NCBI GenBank assembly: GCA_029266735.1
Contig: JAQSWG010000033.1
Coordinates: 1-33,432 of the forward strand
Source of the DNA: Ornithinibacter sp.
GTDB lineage: Bacteria; Actinomycetota; Actinomycetes; Actinomycetales; Dermatophilaceae
Direction: 5' to 3'
Length of the DNA: 33,432 nt
Of this stretch, positions 1 through 7,439 are shown in pieces. Position 1 is the first letter of the stretch, and each line of letters begins with the position of its first letter. Below the pieces are notes generated by a model that was given only the letters and a program-made list of their open reading frames with translations, searched no databases and was not told the origin of the DNA. Position numbers and translations under genes: made by a program.

Positions 1-53
1 TCAGGGTGGGGTGGTGGGGTCAGCATGTGGCAGGTGGCCACGGTGCAGCGTGG

Positions 54-67
54 TCGAGACGTCTCGA
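54..67. repeat. 14-bp perfect palindrome next to a stop codon
   Basis: TCGAGACGTCTCGA is its own reverse complement and directly abuts the stop codon (68-70) of the aldehyde dehydrogenase gene. As RNA it could form a 5-bp stem with a 4-nt loop. No T-run follows, so terminator function is weak. Nothing else is recognised in positions 1-53. Confidence 0.35.
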
Positions 68-1513
68 TCAGGACTCGATGTTCGCCATGACGTGCTTGAT
101 GCGGGTGTAGTCCTCGAAGCCGTACATCGAGAGGTCCTTTCCGTATCCCGACTTCTTGTAGCCGCCGTGGGGCATCTCTGCAACGAGCGGGATGTGGGTG
201 TTGATCCAGACGCAGCCGAAGTCCAGCGCGGCCGACATGCGCATGGCCCGGCCGAAGTCCTTCGTCCAGACCGAGGATGCCAGACCGTAGTCCACGCCGT
301 TCGCCCAGGCCAGCGCCTCGGCCTCCTCGGTGAACCGCTGCACCGTGATGACGGGGCCGAAGATCTCGTTCTGGATGGCCTCGTCGTCCTGGCGCAGGCC
401 CGAGAGGATCGTCGGCTCGAGGTAGAAGCCATCGCCGAGGTCGGCGCGCCGGCTGCCTCCGGCCGCCACGGTGGCGTGCGAGGGCAGCCGCTCGATGAAG
501 CCGGAGACGCGGGCCAGCTGGTTCGCGTTGTTGACCGGCCCGAAGAGGGCGTCCTCGTCGTCCGGCAACCCCACGGGGGCGGAGCTCTTGGCGTACTCCG
601 CGATGGCGGCGACGAAGTCGTCGTGGATGCCGGGGGCGGCCAGCACACGCGTCGCCGCGGTGCAGTCCTGGCCCGCGTTGAAGAACCCGGCCACCGCGAT
701 ACCCTCCACCGCGGCCTCCATGTCGGCGTCGTCGAACACGACGACCGGCGCCTTTCCGCCGAGCTCGAGGTGGACGCGCTTGACGTTCGGTGCCGCACTC
801 GCGGCCACCTCCGCGCCGGCGCGGACCGACCCCGTGATCGCCACGAGACCGGGCGTGGGGTGCTCGACGAGCATCCGCCCGGTCTCCCGGTCACCCGTGA
901 TGACGTTGAGGGTGCCGGCGGGGAGGAACTCCGATGCGATCTCCGCGAGCAGCAGCGTCGTCTCGGGCGTGGTGTCGCTCGGCTTGAGAACCACGGTGTT
1001 GCCCGCCGCGAGGGCCGGTGCGATCTTCCACACGGCCATGAGCAGCGGGTAGTTCCAGGGAGTCACCTGGCCCACCACCCCGATCGGCTCACGCCGGATC
1101 CACGAGGTGTGGCCCCTCATGTACTCCCCCGCCGCCTTGCCCTCGAGCACCCGAGCCGCGCCCGCGAAGAACCGCAGCTGGTCGACCATCGGCGGGATCT
1201 CCTCGCTCGCCGTCAGCGCGTGGATCTTCCCGGTGTTCTCCGACTCCAGGGCGATGAGCTCGTCGGCCCGCGACTCGATGGCGTCGGCGATCTTCAGGAG
1301 CGCCTGCTGCCGCTCGCTCGGTGTCGTGCGCCCCCACTGCGTGAAGGCGGCGTTCGCAGCCACGTATGCCGCGTCGACGTCTGCCTGCCCGCTGACCGGG
1401 GCAGTCGCGACGACGGATCCCGTCGCCGGGTTGACGATGTCCTTCGTGGTTTCCGTACGACCGTCGACGTACTCGCCGCCGACGAAGTTGCGCAGGGTGC
1501 GCGGACCGCTCAT
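68..1513 (-). CDS. Aldehyde dehydrogenase, gamma-aminobutyraldehyde dehydrogenase type
   Basis: A 481-residue NAD(P)-dependent aldehyde dehydrogenase of full family length. The catalytic machinery is complete: Asn154 in TPWNYP, Lys177 in the cofactor segment VVLKPSD, general base Glu250 in LELGGKAP, and nucleophile Cys284 in GFFNAGQDC. The likely reaction is 4-aminobutanal to GABA, the second step of putrescine breakdown. This is inferred from overall resemblance to aminobutyraldehyde dehydrogenases and from the divergent Lrp-aminotransferase-oxidoreductase operon next door. The ATG is preceded by TGGAG 10 nt upstream, and a possible -10 (TAGAGT on the minus strand, 1554-1559) gives a leader of about 33 nt. 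Phased CGAAA repeats lie just upstream. A betaine or succinate semialdehyde substrate cannot be excluded from sequence alone. Confidence 0.9.
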   Translation of the reverse strand: MSGPRTLRNFVGGEYVDGRTETTKDIVNPATGSVVATAPVSGQADVDAAYVAANAAFTQWGRTTPSERQQALLKIADAIESRADELIALESENTGKIHALTASEEIPPMVDQLRFFAGAARVLEGKAAGEYMRGHTSWIRREPIGVVGQVTPWNYPLLMAVWKIAPALAAGNTVVLKPSDTTPETTLLLAEIASEFLPAGTLNVITGDRETGRMLVEHPTPGLVAITGSVRAGAEVAASAAPNVKRVHLELGGKAPVVVFDDADMEAAVEGIAVAGFFNAGQDCTAATRVLAAPGIHDDFVAAIAEYAKSSAPVGLPDDEDALFGPVNNANQLARVSGFIERLPSHATVAAGGSRRADLGDGFYLEPTILSGLRQDDEAIQNEIFGPVITVQRFTEEAEALAWANGVDYGLASSVWTKDFGRAMRMSAALDFGCVWINTHIPLVAEMPHGGYKKSGYGKDLSMYGFEDYTRIKHVMANIES

Positions 1514-1553
1514 GTGGAATGCTCCAGGGTGCTCGGATGTGGCGTGCAGGGGG

Positions 1554-1559
1554 ACTCTA
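1554..1559 (-). promoter_or_regulatory. Putative -10 of the aldehyde dehydrogenase gene
   Basis: The minus strand reads TAGAGT, matching the actinobacterial TAnnnT -10 consensus and leaving a short leader that contains a GGAG ribosome site before the ATG at 1513. No good -35 is visible at 17 nt. The phased repeats at 1570-1609 would overlap or sit just upstream of the -35 zone. Confidence 0.4.
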
Positions 1560-1569
1560 GACCCGTCGC

Positions 1570-1609
1570 CCGCGAAAAGGGACAGTGCGTCCGCGAAATG
1601 ACACGAAAA
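1570..1609. promoter_or_regulatory. Three helically phased CGAAA repeats, candidate operator
   Basis: CCGCGAAA occurs at 1570-1577 and again at 1591-1598, exactly 21 bp apart. A third copy of the core, CACGAAAA, is at 1602-1609, 10 bp further on. Spacing by one and two helical turns is typical of multimeric regulator sites, and AsnC/Lrp proteins assemble as octamers on such phased sites. The array lies between the divergent dehydrogenase and regulator genes. Function is inferred. Confidence 0.4.
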
Positions 1610-1634
1610 GTCGCACAGCGGAACCCTACGGCAT

Positions 1635-1645
1635 ACGGAATCCGT
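1635..1645. promoter_or_regulatory. Short inverted repeat upstream of the lrp promoter
   Basis: ACGGA-A-TCCGT is a perfect 5-bp inverted repeat around a single central base, lying 12 bp upstream of the -35 of the regulator gene. It could be an autoregulatory site, but it is short enough to arise by chance. Confidence 0.25.
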
Positions 1646-1656
1646 CTTCGCGGCAC

Positions 1657-1685
1657 TTGCAAACTACTCGAATCAGCGGCACGAT
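1657..1685 (+). promoter_or_regulatory. Leaderless promoter of the AsnC/Lrp regulator operon
   Basis: TTGCAA (1657-1662), a 17-bp spacer, then CACGAT (1680-1685), followed after 6 nt by the GTG at 1692. The spacing fits transcription starting at the start codon itself, which explains the lack of a Shine-Dalgarno sequence and supports this GTG over the downstream GTG at 1731. Confidence 0.55.
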
Positions 1686-1691
1686 GGCGCG

Positions 1692-2186
1692 GTGACCAGA
1701 TCCGCCCGCCCGGCCCGCAACGGCCGCTCCGTGCAGGAGACACGCCTCGACGACGTCGCCAAGCGCATCATCGAGCTGCTCCAGGAGGACGGGCGGCAGT
1801 CCTACGCCGCCATCGCCAAGGCGGTGGGGCTGTCCGAGGCGGCGGTCCGCCAGCGGGTCCAGCGCCTCCTCGACGCCGAGGTCATGCAGATCGTCGCGGT
1901 CACCGACCCACTGCAGGTGGGCTTCCGGCGCCAGGCGATGATCGGCATCCGCACAGAGGGCGACCTCCTCGGCGTCGGTGAGGCCCTCACGGCGATGCCG
2001 GAGGTCTCGTACGTCGTGACGACGGCGGGCAGCTTCGACGTCCTCGCCGAGGTCGTCTGCGAGGACGACGACCACCTGCTCGAGCTCCTGACCGAGCGGA
2101 TCCGTGTCCTCCCGGGCGTCACGACCACCGAGACGTTCGTCTACCTGAAACTCAACAAGCAGCACTACAACTGGGGTACTCGATGA
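1692..2186 (+). CDS. AsnC/Lrp family transcriptional regulator
   Basis: A 164-residue protein with the two-domain Lrp layout. The N-terminal winged helix-turn-helix covers about residues 18-65 (LDDVAKRIIELLQEDGR, then SYAAIAKAVGLSEAAVRQRV). The C-terminal RAM ligand-binding domain covers about 75-155 and contains the typical GSFDVLAEVVCED strand. It is probably the local regulator of the divergent dehydrogenase and of its own operon, responding to an amino acid or amine; this is inference from position. The stop overlaps the next start as ATGA, so the aminotransferase is translationally coupled. The GTG start at 1692 is chosen from its leaderless promoter; no ribosome site is visible for either candidate GTG. 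Confidence 0.9.
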   Translation: MTRSARPARNGRSVQETRLDDVAKRIIELLQEDGRQSYAAIAKAVGLSEAAVRQRVQRLLDAEVMQIVAVTDPLQVGFRRQAMIGIRTEGDLLGVGEALTAMPEVSYVVTTAGSFDVLAEVVCEDDDHLLELLTERIRVLPGVTTTETFVYLKLNKQHYNWGTR

Positions 2187-3622
2187 CCACCTATCCGTCC
2201 GACGTGTGGGAGCCCAGCTCCGACCAGCACACCGCCACCGGCAAGCTCTACTCCGACGCCGCACGCGACCACCTGTGGATGCACTTCACCCGCCACTCGG
2301 TGTTCGAGGAGCGCGACACCGGCGGGCTGGGCCACTCGGTGCCGATCATCACCCGCGGGGAGGGGTGGCGGATCTGGGACGACCGTGGCAACGAGTACAT
2401 CGACGGCCTCGCCGGGCTGTTCGTCACCAACGTCGGCCACGGCCGGACCGAGATCGGCGAGGCGATGGCGAAGCAGGCCTCCGAGCTCGCCTTCTTCCCG
2501 CTGTGGTCCTACGCGCACCCACGGGCGATCGAGCTCGCTGAGCGGCTGGCCGACAACGCCCCCGGTGACCTCAACCGGGTGTTCTTCACCACCGGCGGCG
2601 GCGAGGCGGTGGAGACGGCCTGGAAGCTCGCCAAGCAGTACTTCAAGCTCACCGGCAAGCCCACCAAGCACAAGGTGATCTCCCGCTCCGTCGCCTACCA
2701 CGGCACGCCGCAGGGCGCGCTGTCGATCACCGGCATCCCCGCCGCCAAGGTCGACTTCGAGCCGCTCGTCCCGGGGGGGCACAAGGTGCCCAACACGAAC
2801 ATGTACCGGGCGCCGGAGCACCTGCGCGAGGACGAGAAGGCGTTCGGCCGCTGGGCGGCCGACCGGATCGCCGAGGCGATCGAGTTCGAGGGGCCCGACT
2901 CGGTCGCGGCCGTCTTCCTCGAACCGGTGCAGAACTCCGGTGGCTGCTTCCCGCCCCCCGCGGGGTACTTCGACCGGGTTCGGGAGATCTGCGACCAGTA
3001 CGACGTGCTCCTCGTCTCCGACGAGACGATCTGCGCGTTCGGGCGGATCGGCTCGATGTTCGCCTGCGACGACTTCGGCTACCAGCCCGACATCATCACG
3101 ACCGCCAAGGGCGTCACGAGCGGGTATGCACCGCTCGGGCTGATGATCGCCAGCGACCGCCTCTTCGAACCGTTCCGCCACGGCACGACGTACTTCCCCC
3201 ACGGCTACACCTGGGGCGGTCACCCCGTCTCCTGCGCGGCCGCCATGGCGAACCTGGACATCTTCGAGCGCGAGGGTCTCAACGACAGGGTGAAGCAGAA
3301 CGCCCCCGTCTTCCGGGCCACGCTCGAGAAGCTGCTCGACCTCCCCCTCGTCGGTGACGTCCGGGGCGCCGGTTACTTCTACGGCATCGAGCTCGTCAAG
3401 GACAAGGCGACCCGCGAGACGTTCGACGACGCCGAGTCGGAGCGGCTGCTGCGCGGCTTCCTGTCCAAGGCCCTCTTCGACGCCGGCCTCTACTGCCGCG
3501 CCGACGACCGGGGCGACCCCGTGGTGCAGCTGGCACCGCCGCTGACCATGGGTCCGCCCGAGTTCGAGGAGATCGAGCGCCGCCTGCGCTCGGTGCTCAC
3601 CGAGGCCGAGAACCACCTCTGA
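2183..3622 (+). CDS. Class III PLP aminotransferase, putrescine/diamine:pyruvate type
   Basis: A 479-residue fold-type I class III aminotransferase. The cofactor lysine is Lys309 in TTAKGVTSGYAPLG. The Asp that pairs with the pyridine nitrogen is Asp280 in VSDETICAFGR, and a phosphate-binding GGGEAVETAWKLA segment lies near residue 137. The N-terminal HFTRHS segment and overall length match the SpuC and beta-alanine:pyruvate branch rather than acetylornithine aminotransferase. The likely role is transfer of the terminal amino group of putrescine or a related diamine to pyruvate, giving 4-aminobutanal for the divergent dehydrogenase. Substrate is inferred from gene context. It overlaps the regulator by 4 nt, and the FAD oxidoreductase starts 1 nt after its stop, so the three form one operon. 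Confidence 0.9.
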   Translation: MTTYPSDVWEPSSDQHTATGKLYSDAARDHLWMHFTRHSVFEERDTGGLGHSVPIITRGEGWRIWDDRGNEYIDGLAGLFVTNVGHGRTEIGEAMAKQASELAFFPLWSYAHPRAIELAERLADNAPGDLNRVFFTTGGGEAVETAWKLAKQYFKLTGKPTKHKVISRSVAYHGTPQGALSITGIPAAKVDFEPLVPGGHKVPNTNMYRAPEHLREDEKAFGRWAADRIAEAIEFEGPDSVAAVFLEPVQNSGGCFPPPAGYFDRVREICDQYDVLLVSDETICAFGRIGSMFACDDFGYQPDIITTAKGVTSGYAPLGLMIASDRLFEPFRHGTTYFPHGYTWGGHPVSCAAAMANLDIFEREGLNDRVKQNAPVFRATLEKLLDLPLVGDVRGAGYFYGIELVKDKATRETFDDAESERLLRGFLSKALFDAGLYCRADDRGDPVVQLAPPLTMGPPEFEEIERRLRSVLTEAENHL

Positions 3623-3623
3623 C

Positions 3624-5015
3624 ATGGCCGGGGGGACCCCCCGTTCCGCGACCGAGCCGCTGTGGTGGGACACCGCAGCGGCTCCGTCGTCGACCGGCCC
3701 GACACGGCCGCGGGGGGCACTCCCCCAGCTCGCTGACGTCGTCGTCGTCGGGGGCGGGTACACCGGCCTCTGGACCGCCTACTACCTCCTGCGGGCCCGG
3801 CCCGCGTTGGACGTGCTCGTCCTCGAGGCCGAGCACGTCGGCTTCGGGGCGAGCGGGCGCAACGGCGGCTGGGTCTCGTCGCTGTGGCCGGTCTCGGCCG
3901 ACACCATCGCCCGCAGAACCGGTCGAACGGCGGCCCTCGCGCAGCTGGCCGCCCTTCGTGACACGGTCGACGAGGTCGGCCGGGTCGACACCGAGGAAGG
4001 GCTGGGCAGCGGGTTCGTCAAGGGTGGGGCGCTGCTCGTCGCCCGGACCCCCGCCCAGGAGCGGCGCGCGCGGGCGGAGGCCGCGCACGCCACCTCGTGG
4101 GGACAGGACACCGTCTGGCTCGACGCCGCGAGGAGCCGCGAGCGGCTCGAGCTGGCGGGGACCCACGGGGCCACCTTCACACCCCACTGCGCACGGGTGC
4201 ACCCACGGCGGCTCGTCGACGGCCTGGCCGCGGCCGTCCGCCGGCTCGACGGTCGCGTGGTCGAGGGTGCGCGGGTGACCCGCGCCTCCGATGGGGTCGT
4301 GGTCCTCGAGAACGGCCACCGCGTCTCCGCCCGCACCACGGTGCTCGCCACCGAGGGCTGGACCGGGTCGCTTCCCGGTCTGGCCCGACGGGTCGTCCCC
4401 GTGTACTCCCTCATGGTCGCCACCGAGCCGTTGAGCGAGGAGCAGTGGGGCCGGGTCGGCCTTGCCGCACGGGAGGTCTTCGCCGACCACGGCCATGTCG
4501 TCATCTACGGCCAGCGGACCGACGACGGGCGACTGGCCTTCGGGGGTCGGGGTGCGCCGTACCACTGGGGATCGGCCGTCCGCCCCGAGTTCGACCACGA
4601 GGAGAGGGTGTTCGCCGCTCTGCGCGCCACCCTGCGCGCCCTGCTGCCCCAGCTCGGCGACATCCGCTTCACCCACGCCTGGGGTGGGCCGTTGGGAATC
4701 GCCCGTGACTGGCACCCGTCGGTGTCCTGGGACCCCGTGAGCCGCACGGGTCGGGCGGGTGGCTATGTCGGTGACGGGGTCGCGGCGAGCAACCTGGCCG
4801 GACGGACGCTCGCAGACCTCGCACTCGGGCGCAGCAGCCCGCTCACAGAGCTGCCCTGGGTCGGGCACCGGTCACCACGGTGGGAGCCTGAGCCGCTGCG
4901 CTGGCTCGGCCTGAACGCGGGCCTGCAGGTGGCCCGGCTGGCCGACCGTGAGGAGCTCGTCACCGGCGCACCGGCCCGGCTCGGCCCGGTGCTGGCGCGC
5001 CTGACCGCCCAGTGA
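3624..5015 (+). CDS. FAD-dependent amine oxidoreductase (DAO/PuuB-like)
   Basis: A 463-residue flavoprotein of the D-amino-acid oxidase superfamily. The dinucleotide-binding motif VVVGGGYTGLWTAYYL lies at about residues 41-56, followed by FGASGRNGGW (about 74-83), the signature of the gamma-glutamylputrescine oxidase (PuuB) group. The C-terminal flavin-contacting segment GGYVGDGVAASNLAGRTLA is also present. It probably oxidises a primary or secondary amine to the aldehyde with release of ammonia, supplying the dehydrogenase in parallel with the aminotransferase. No gamma-glutamylpolyamine synthetase is in the window, so the glutamylated route cannot be confirmed. The ATG lies 1 nt after the aminotransferase stop, so it is almost certainly co-translated. 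The residues before about position 37 are a variable leader. Confidence 0.88.
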   Translation: MAGGTPRSATEPLWWDTAAAPSSTGPTRPRGALPQLADVVVVGGGYTGLWTAYYLLRARPALDVLVLEAEHVGFGASGRNGGWVSSLWPVSADTIARRTGRTAALAQLAALRDTVDEVGRVDTEEGLGSGFVKGGALLVARTPAQERRARAEAAHATSWGQDTVWLDAARSRERLELAGTHGATFTPHCARVHPRRLVDGLAAAVRRLDGRVVEGARVTRASDGVVVLENGHRVSARTTVLATEGWTGSLPGLARRVVPVYSLMVATEPLSEEQWGRVGLAAREVFADHGHVVIYGQRTDDGRLAFGGRGAPYHWGSAVRPEFDHEERVFAALRATLRALLPQLGDIRFTHAWGGPLGIARDWHPSVSWDPVSRTGRAGGYVGDGVAASNLAGRTLADLALGRSSPLTELPWVGHRSPRWEPEPLRWLGLNAGLQVARLADREELVTGAPARLGPVLARLTAQ

Positions 5016-5028
5016 CGCGGCCGCCGCG
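5016..5028 (+). terminator. Short GC hairpin after the polyamine operon
   Basis: CGCGG-CCG-CCGCG begins at the base after the oxidoreductase stop codon. It has a 5-bp stem and 3-nt loop without a T-run. It is the only terminator-like structure in the 89-nt gap before the next gene. Confidence 0.3.
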
Positions 5029-5092
5029 CTGACTGAGAGACGTGCCATCGGGCCGAGCGGGCAGCACGGCGAGTTGGCGCAGGAGACGCGGG

Positions 5093-5098
5093 TAGGTT
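5093..5098 (+). promoter_or_regulatory. Leaderless -10 of the LOG-family gene
   Basis: TAGGTT is followed by 6 nt (CGGCGC) and then the GTG at 5105, the same spacing as in other leaderless genes here. No -35 is clear at 17 nt (TTGGCG at 5074-5079 is too close). Confidence 0.5.
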
Positions 5099-5104
5099 CG
5101 GCGC

Positions 5105-6205
5105 GTGGACGAGATCGAGAGTCTGCCGGACCTCACGGAGACGCTTCGGACCCGCGTGCCGTTGTGCGGCCTGCGACTCCAGGACCTCGACCTGACGGGG
5201 CACGAGGACGAGCTGCTCGGCCGCACCGACGTCGAGGGCATGGTGATCCTCGGCGGCCAGCTGACGGAGGCGCTCCACGCCCACCTGCGATCACACGGTG
5301 CGTTGGTCTTCCCGACCGACCCGCACGCCCCGATCAACCCCTATCGGTCCAGCCTCTACCAGCCGCACGAGCTGTACACGGGCCTGCGCGAGCACGGGTA
5401 CGAGGGCACCCCCGATGCCAAGGCCTACCACTGGTCCCGGGACGGCTCGCTCGAGCACGACGCCTTCGTCACCCTCCTGCGAGCCATCCACGACGACTCG
5501 ATCACGGATGCGCTCGACGAGTTCATCGAGGACGCTCCGGTGGTCGGTGTGATGGGCGGCCATGCGTTGGCACGCGACACGACGGCGTATGCCGTGGCTG
5601 CCCGGCTCGGCCACGACCTCGCCGCCGGAGGGCTCACCGTGGTCACCGGTGGAGGTCCCGGAGCGATGGAGGCGGCGAACCTCGGGGCGATGGCGCCGAA
5701 CGCCGACGTCCTGGCGGAGGTGCTCCCGCGTCTTGGCACGGTCCCGTCGTTCCTCCCCGACATCGCCCCCTGGGCGGACGTGGCCCTCGCCGTCCACGAC
5801 GACCTCCTCCAGGTCCCCGTGGGGGATACGCGAGTACGCAGCGTCGGCATCCCGACGTGGTTCTACGGGCACGAGCCACCGAACGTCTTCTGCAACGGCA
5901 TCGGCAAGTACTTCTCGAACGCCATCCGTGAGGACGGGCTGCTGGCGCGGTGCACCTCGGGACTCGTGGTGCTCCAGGGGGCGGCGGGAACGGTGCAGGA
6001 GATCTTCCAGGCGGCGACTCGTCTGTACTACGCCGCGGAGGACGCGGCCCTGCCGGTGGTCGTGCTCGTGGGCCGCCACCACTGGACCGAGCTCGTCCCG
6101 GTCTGGCCGGCGCTCACCGCCCTTGCGGCCGGGCGTGCCATGGAGCACCGGCTGCACCTCGTCGACACGGTGGAGGAGGCGGCGGCGCTCTGCACCGGGC
6201 ACTGA
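5105..6205 (+). CDS. LOG-family Rossmann nucleotide-binding protein, divergent active site
   Basis: A 366-residue protein whose C-terminal two thirds have the LOG/lysine-decarboxylase-like Rossmann fold. VVGVMGGHALARD (about 147-159) opens the fold, TGGGPGAMEAANLGA follows with the Gly-rich turn at 182-186, and LVVLQGAAGTVQEIFQAA stands where LOG enzymes carry PGGxGTxxE. In that last motif Gln291-Gly-Ala replaces Pro-Gly-Gly, while Gly-Thr and Glu299 are kept. Typical LOG proteins have about 180-250 residues; here about 140 extra N-terminal residues precede the fold. LOG enzymes cleave ribose 5-phosphate from nucleoside monophosphates, but the altered motif and extension mean activity should not be assumed. 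The GTG start fits a leaderless transcript. The gene is monocistronic between the polyamine operon and a convergent lipoprotein gene. Confidence 0.75.
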   Translation: MDEIESLPDLTETLRTRVPLCGLRLQDLDLTGHEDELLGRTDVEGMVILGGQLTEALHAHLRSHGALVFPTDPHAPINPYRSSLYQPHELYTGLREHGYEGTPDAKAYHWSRDGSLEHDAFVTLLRAIHDDSITDALDEFIEDAPVVGVMGGHALARDTTAYAVAARLGHDLAAGGLTVVTGGGPGAMEAANLGAMAPNADVLAEVLPRLGTVPSFLPDIAPWADVALAVHDDLLQVPVGDTRVRSVGIPTWFYGHEPPNVFCNGIGKYFSNAIREDGLLARCTSGLVVLQGAAGTVQEIFQAATRLYYAAEDAALPVVVLVGRHHWTELVPVWPALTALAAGRAMEHRLHLVDTVEEAAALCTGH

Positions 6206-6210
6206 GTGCC
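6198..6210. terminator. Small hairpin with the stop codon in its loop
   Basis: GGCAC-TGA-GTGCC has a 5-bp stem enclosing the TGA of the LOG-family gene. It lies in the narrow gap between two convergent genes and could limit read-through. It is short and lacks a T-run. Confidence 0.25.
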
Positions 6211-6236
6211 GGTGGGCCGTGGGCCGGTCGTCCTCC

Positions 6237-7421
6237 TCAGCGCGGCGTCATGAGGACGATGCCGAGGCACATCTCGTCGGTGGTTCCCTCGCCCCAGGCG
6301 ACGTAACGGTCCTCGGTGCCCTCGAACGACGGCAGCAGGTCCCGCAGCTCCTGGTCGTGCGTGCACGTCACGGTGATGGTGTCGCCGGGCCCGACGTCGA
6401 GCGGCTCGTCGAGCGGGATGCTGCCCTGGTCGTCGAAGTTCCACACCGGGATGTCGAGCACCCGACGGGCGCCCGGCGTGCCCTTGTTGACGTCGACCGT
6501 GATGGCCCGCCCGAGGAGGTGCATGTGCCCGGACGCGGCTCGGATCGTCGCGTCCTCCCGGATCGGTCGGGTGCAGCTCTGGACCGGGCCGGGCGAGAGT
6601 GGGCCGCAGAGCAGGTGCAGCAGGTCCGCCGTGGCGGGCTCCTCACCGAAGCGGCGCTTGAGGTCCGCCACGGCCACGGTGCGGTTGCACAGCCCCTTGG
6701 TCCGGTTGTCCCGGCACGGGAGCTCGACGGGCGCCGGAAGCAGCATCGTCTGCAGGGCCTGCTTGTCGCTGCCCTCGGCCTCGGAGAGACGGAGGCGGAC
6801 CGTGCTCTGGTCTGTCCCGCTCCCGGCGAGGAGGTTGTAGTGCACCTGGACGACGAGCTGGCTGCCTGCGGCCAGCGGGATCCCGATGTCGTCCGCCATC
6901 ACCCGTTCGCCCCCGCCAGGTGCCCAGGCCCCGACCCAGTCGGCCTTGTCGAGGCTGCCGCCGCGGGTCCCCGCCAGTCCTGCGCCGCCGAAGCAGGTCC
7001 ACCCGTCACCCGGGTCCCTCGCGTCCAGCCCCTGGGCCTCGTCCACGGCATCCGGCTCGACCTTCGAGACGATGACGTGGTGGACCATGTCGGCGTTGTC
7101 GGGTGCGATCTGCACGCCGCTCACCAGCTGGTCGGTGGCGAGCTCGGGGTCCACGAGGAAGCAGCGGTAGTCGTCGGTGCCGGTCCCTTCCGGTGCCTTG
7201 GGTGAGTAGGGGGCGGGGAGCTGCAGGTTCTGGAACCGTTCGCCGGCGCGCAGCGGGACGTCCTCGACGGCGGCCGAGGTCGCTGTGGCGCTCGAGGTCG
7301 CGGCGTGCGTGGTCTGGTGCGTGTCGGCGGAGCGCAGGCCGGCCGGCAGGTCGGCATCCGAACCGCACCCGGCGAGAGCCAGGGTGAGGACGGCCAGGGC
7401 GGCCGGGACACTGCGTCGCAC
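6237..7421 (-). CDS. Secreted lipoprotein, PHM/DBH-like copper monooxygenase
   Basis: A 394-residue exported lipoprotein: a signal peptide ending in LALAGC puts the lipidated Cys at position 19, followed by a Thr/Ser/Ala-rich linker to about 52. The remainder shows the motif series of type II ascorbate-dependent copper monooxygenases: His114-His115 (VHHVIV) and His194 (QVHYN) for the CuH site, then His299-x-His301 (GHMHLLGR) and Met384 (TDEMC) for the CuM site. This is the complete ligand set of peptidylglycine hydroxylating monooxygenase. Eight cysteines after the linker suggest disulfides, and Cys385 next to the Met ligand is also seen in PHM. It probably hydroxylates an unknown extracellular substrate. 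The GTG lies 18 nt after the rlmN stop, with TACGCT placed for a leaderless transcript. Substrate and physiological reductant are unknown. Confidence 0.8.
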   Translation of the reverse strand: MRRSVPAALAVLTLALAGCGSDADLPAGLRSADTHQTTHAATSSATATSAAVEDVPLRAGERFQNLQLPAPYSPKAPEGTGTDDYRCFLVDPELATDQLVSGVQIAPDNADMVHHVIVSKVEPDAVDEAQGLDARDPGDGWTCFGGAGLAGTRGGSLDKADWVGAWAPGGGERVMADDIGIPLAAGSQLVVQVHYNLLAGSGTDQSTVRLRLSEAEGSDKQALQTMLLPAPVELPCRDNRTKGLCNRTVAVADLKRRFGEEPATADLLHLLCGPLSPGPVQSCTRPIREDATIRAASGHMHLLGRAITVDVNKGTPGARRVLDIPVWNFDDQGSIPLDEPLDVGPGDTITVTCTHDQELRDLLPSFEGTEDRYVAWGEGTTDEMCLGIVLMTPR

Positions 7422-7427
7422 CGGATC

Positions 7428-7433
7428 AGCGTA
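7428..7433 (-). promoter_or_regulatory. Leaderless -10 of the copper lipoprotein gene
   Basis: On the minus strand TACGCT is followed by GATCCG and then the GTG at 7421, a 6-nt spacing. It lies between the rlmN stop and this start, where no Shine-Dalgarno is visible. Read-through from rlmN is also possible. Confidence 0.45.
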
Positions 7434-7439
7434 GACGGC

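Noticed and set aside
11..1981. 656-codon plus-strand open frame over the dehydrogenase and regulator genes
   Set aside because: It is the antisense shadow of a full-length aldehyde dehydrogenase; its product is Arg/Val/Asp-rich low complexity without motifs.
5562..7205. 547-codon plus-strand open frame
   Set aside because: It overlaps the LOG-family gene out of frame and the copper lipoprotein gene in antisense, with no recognisable domain.
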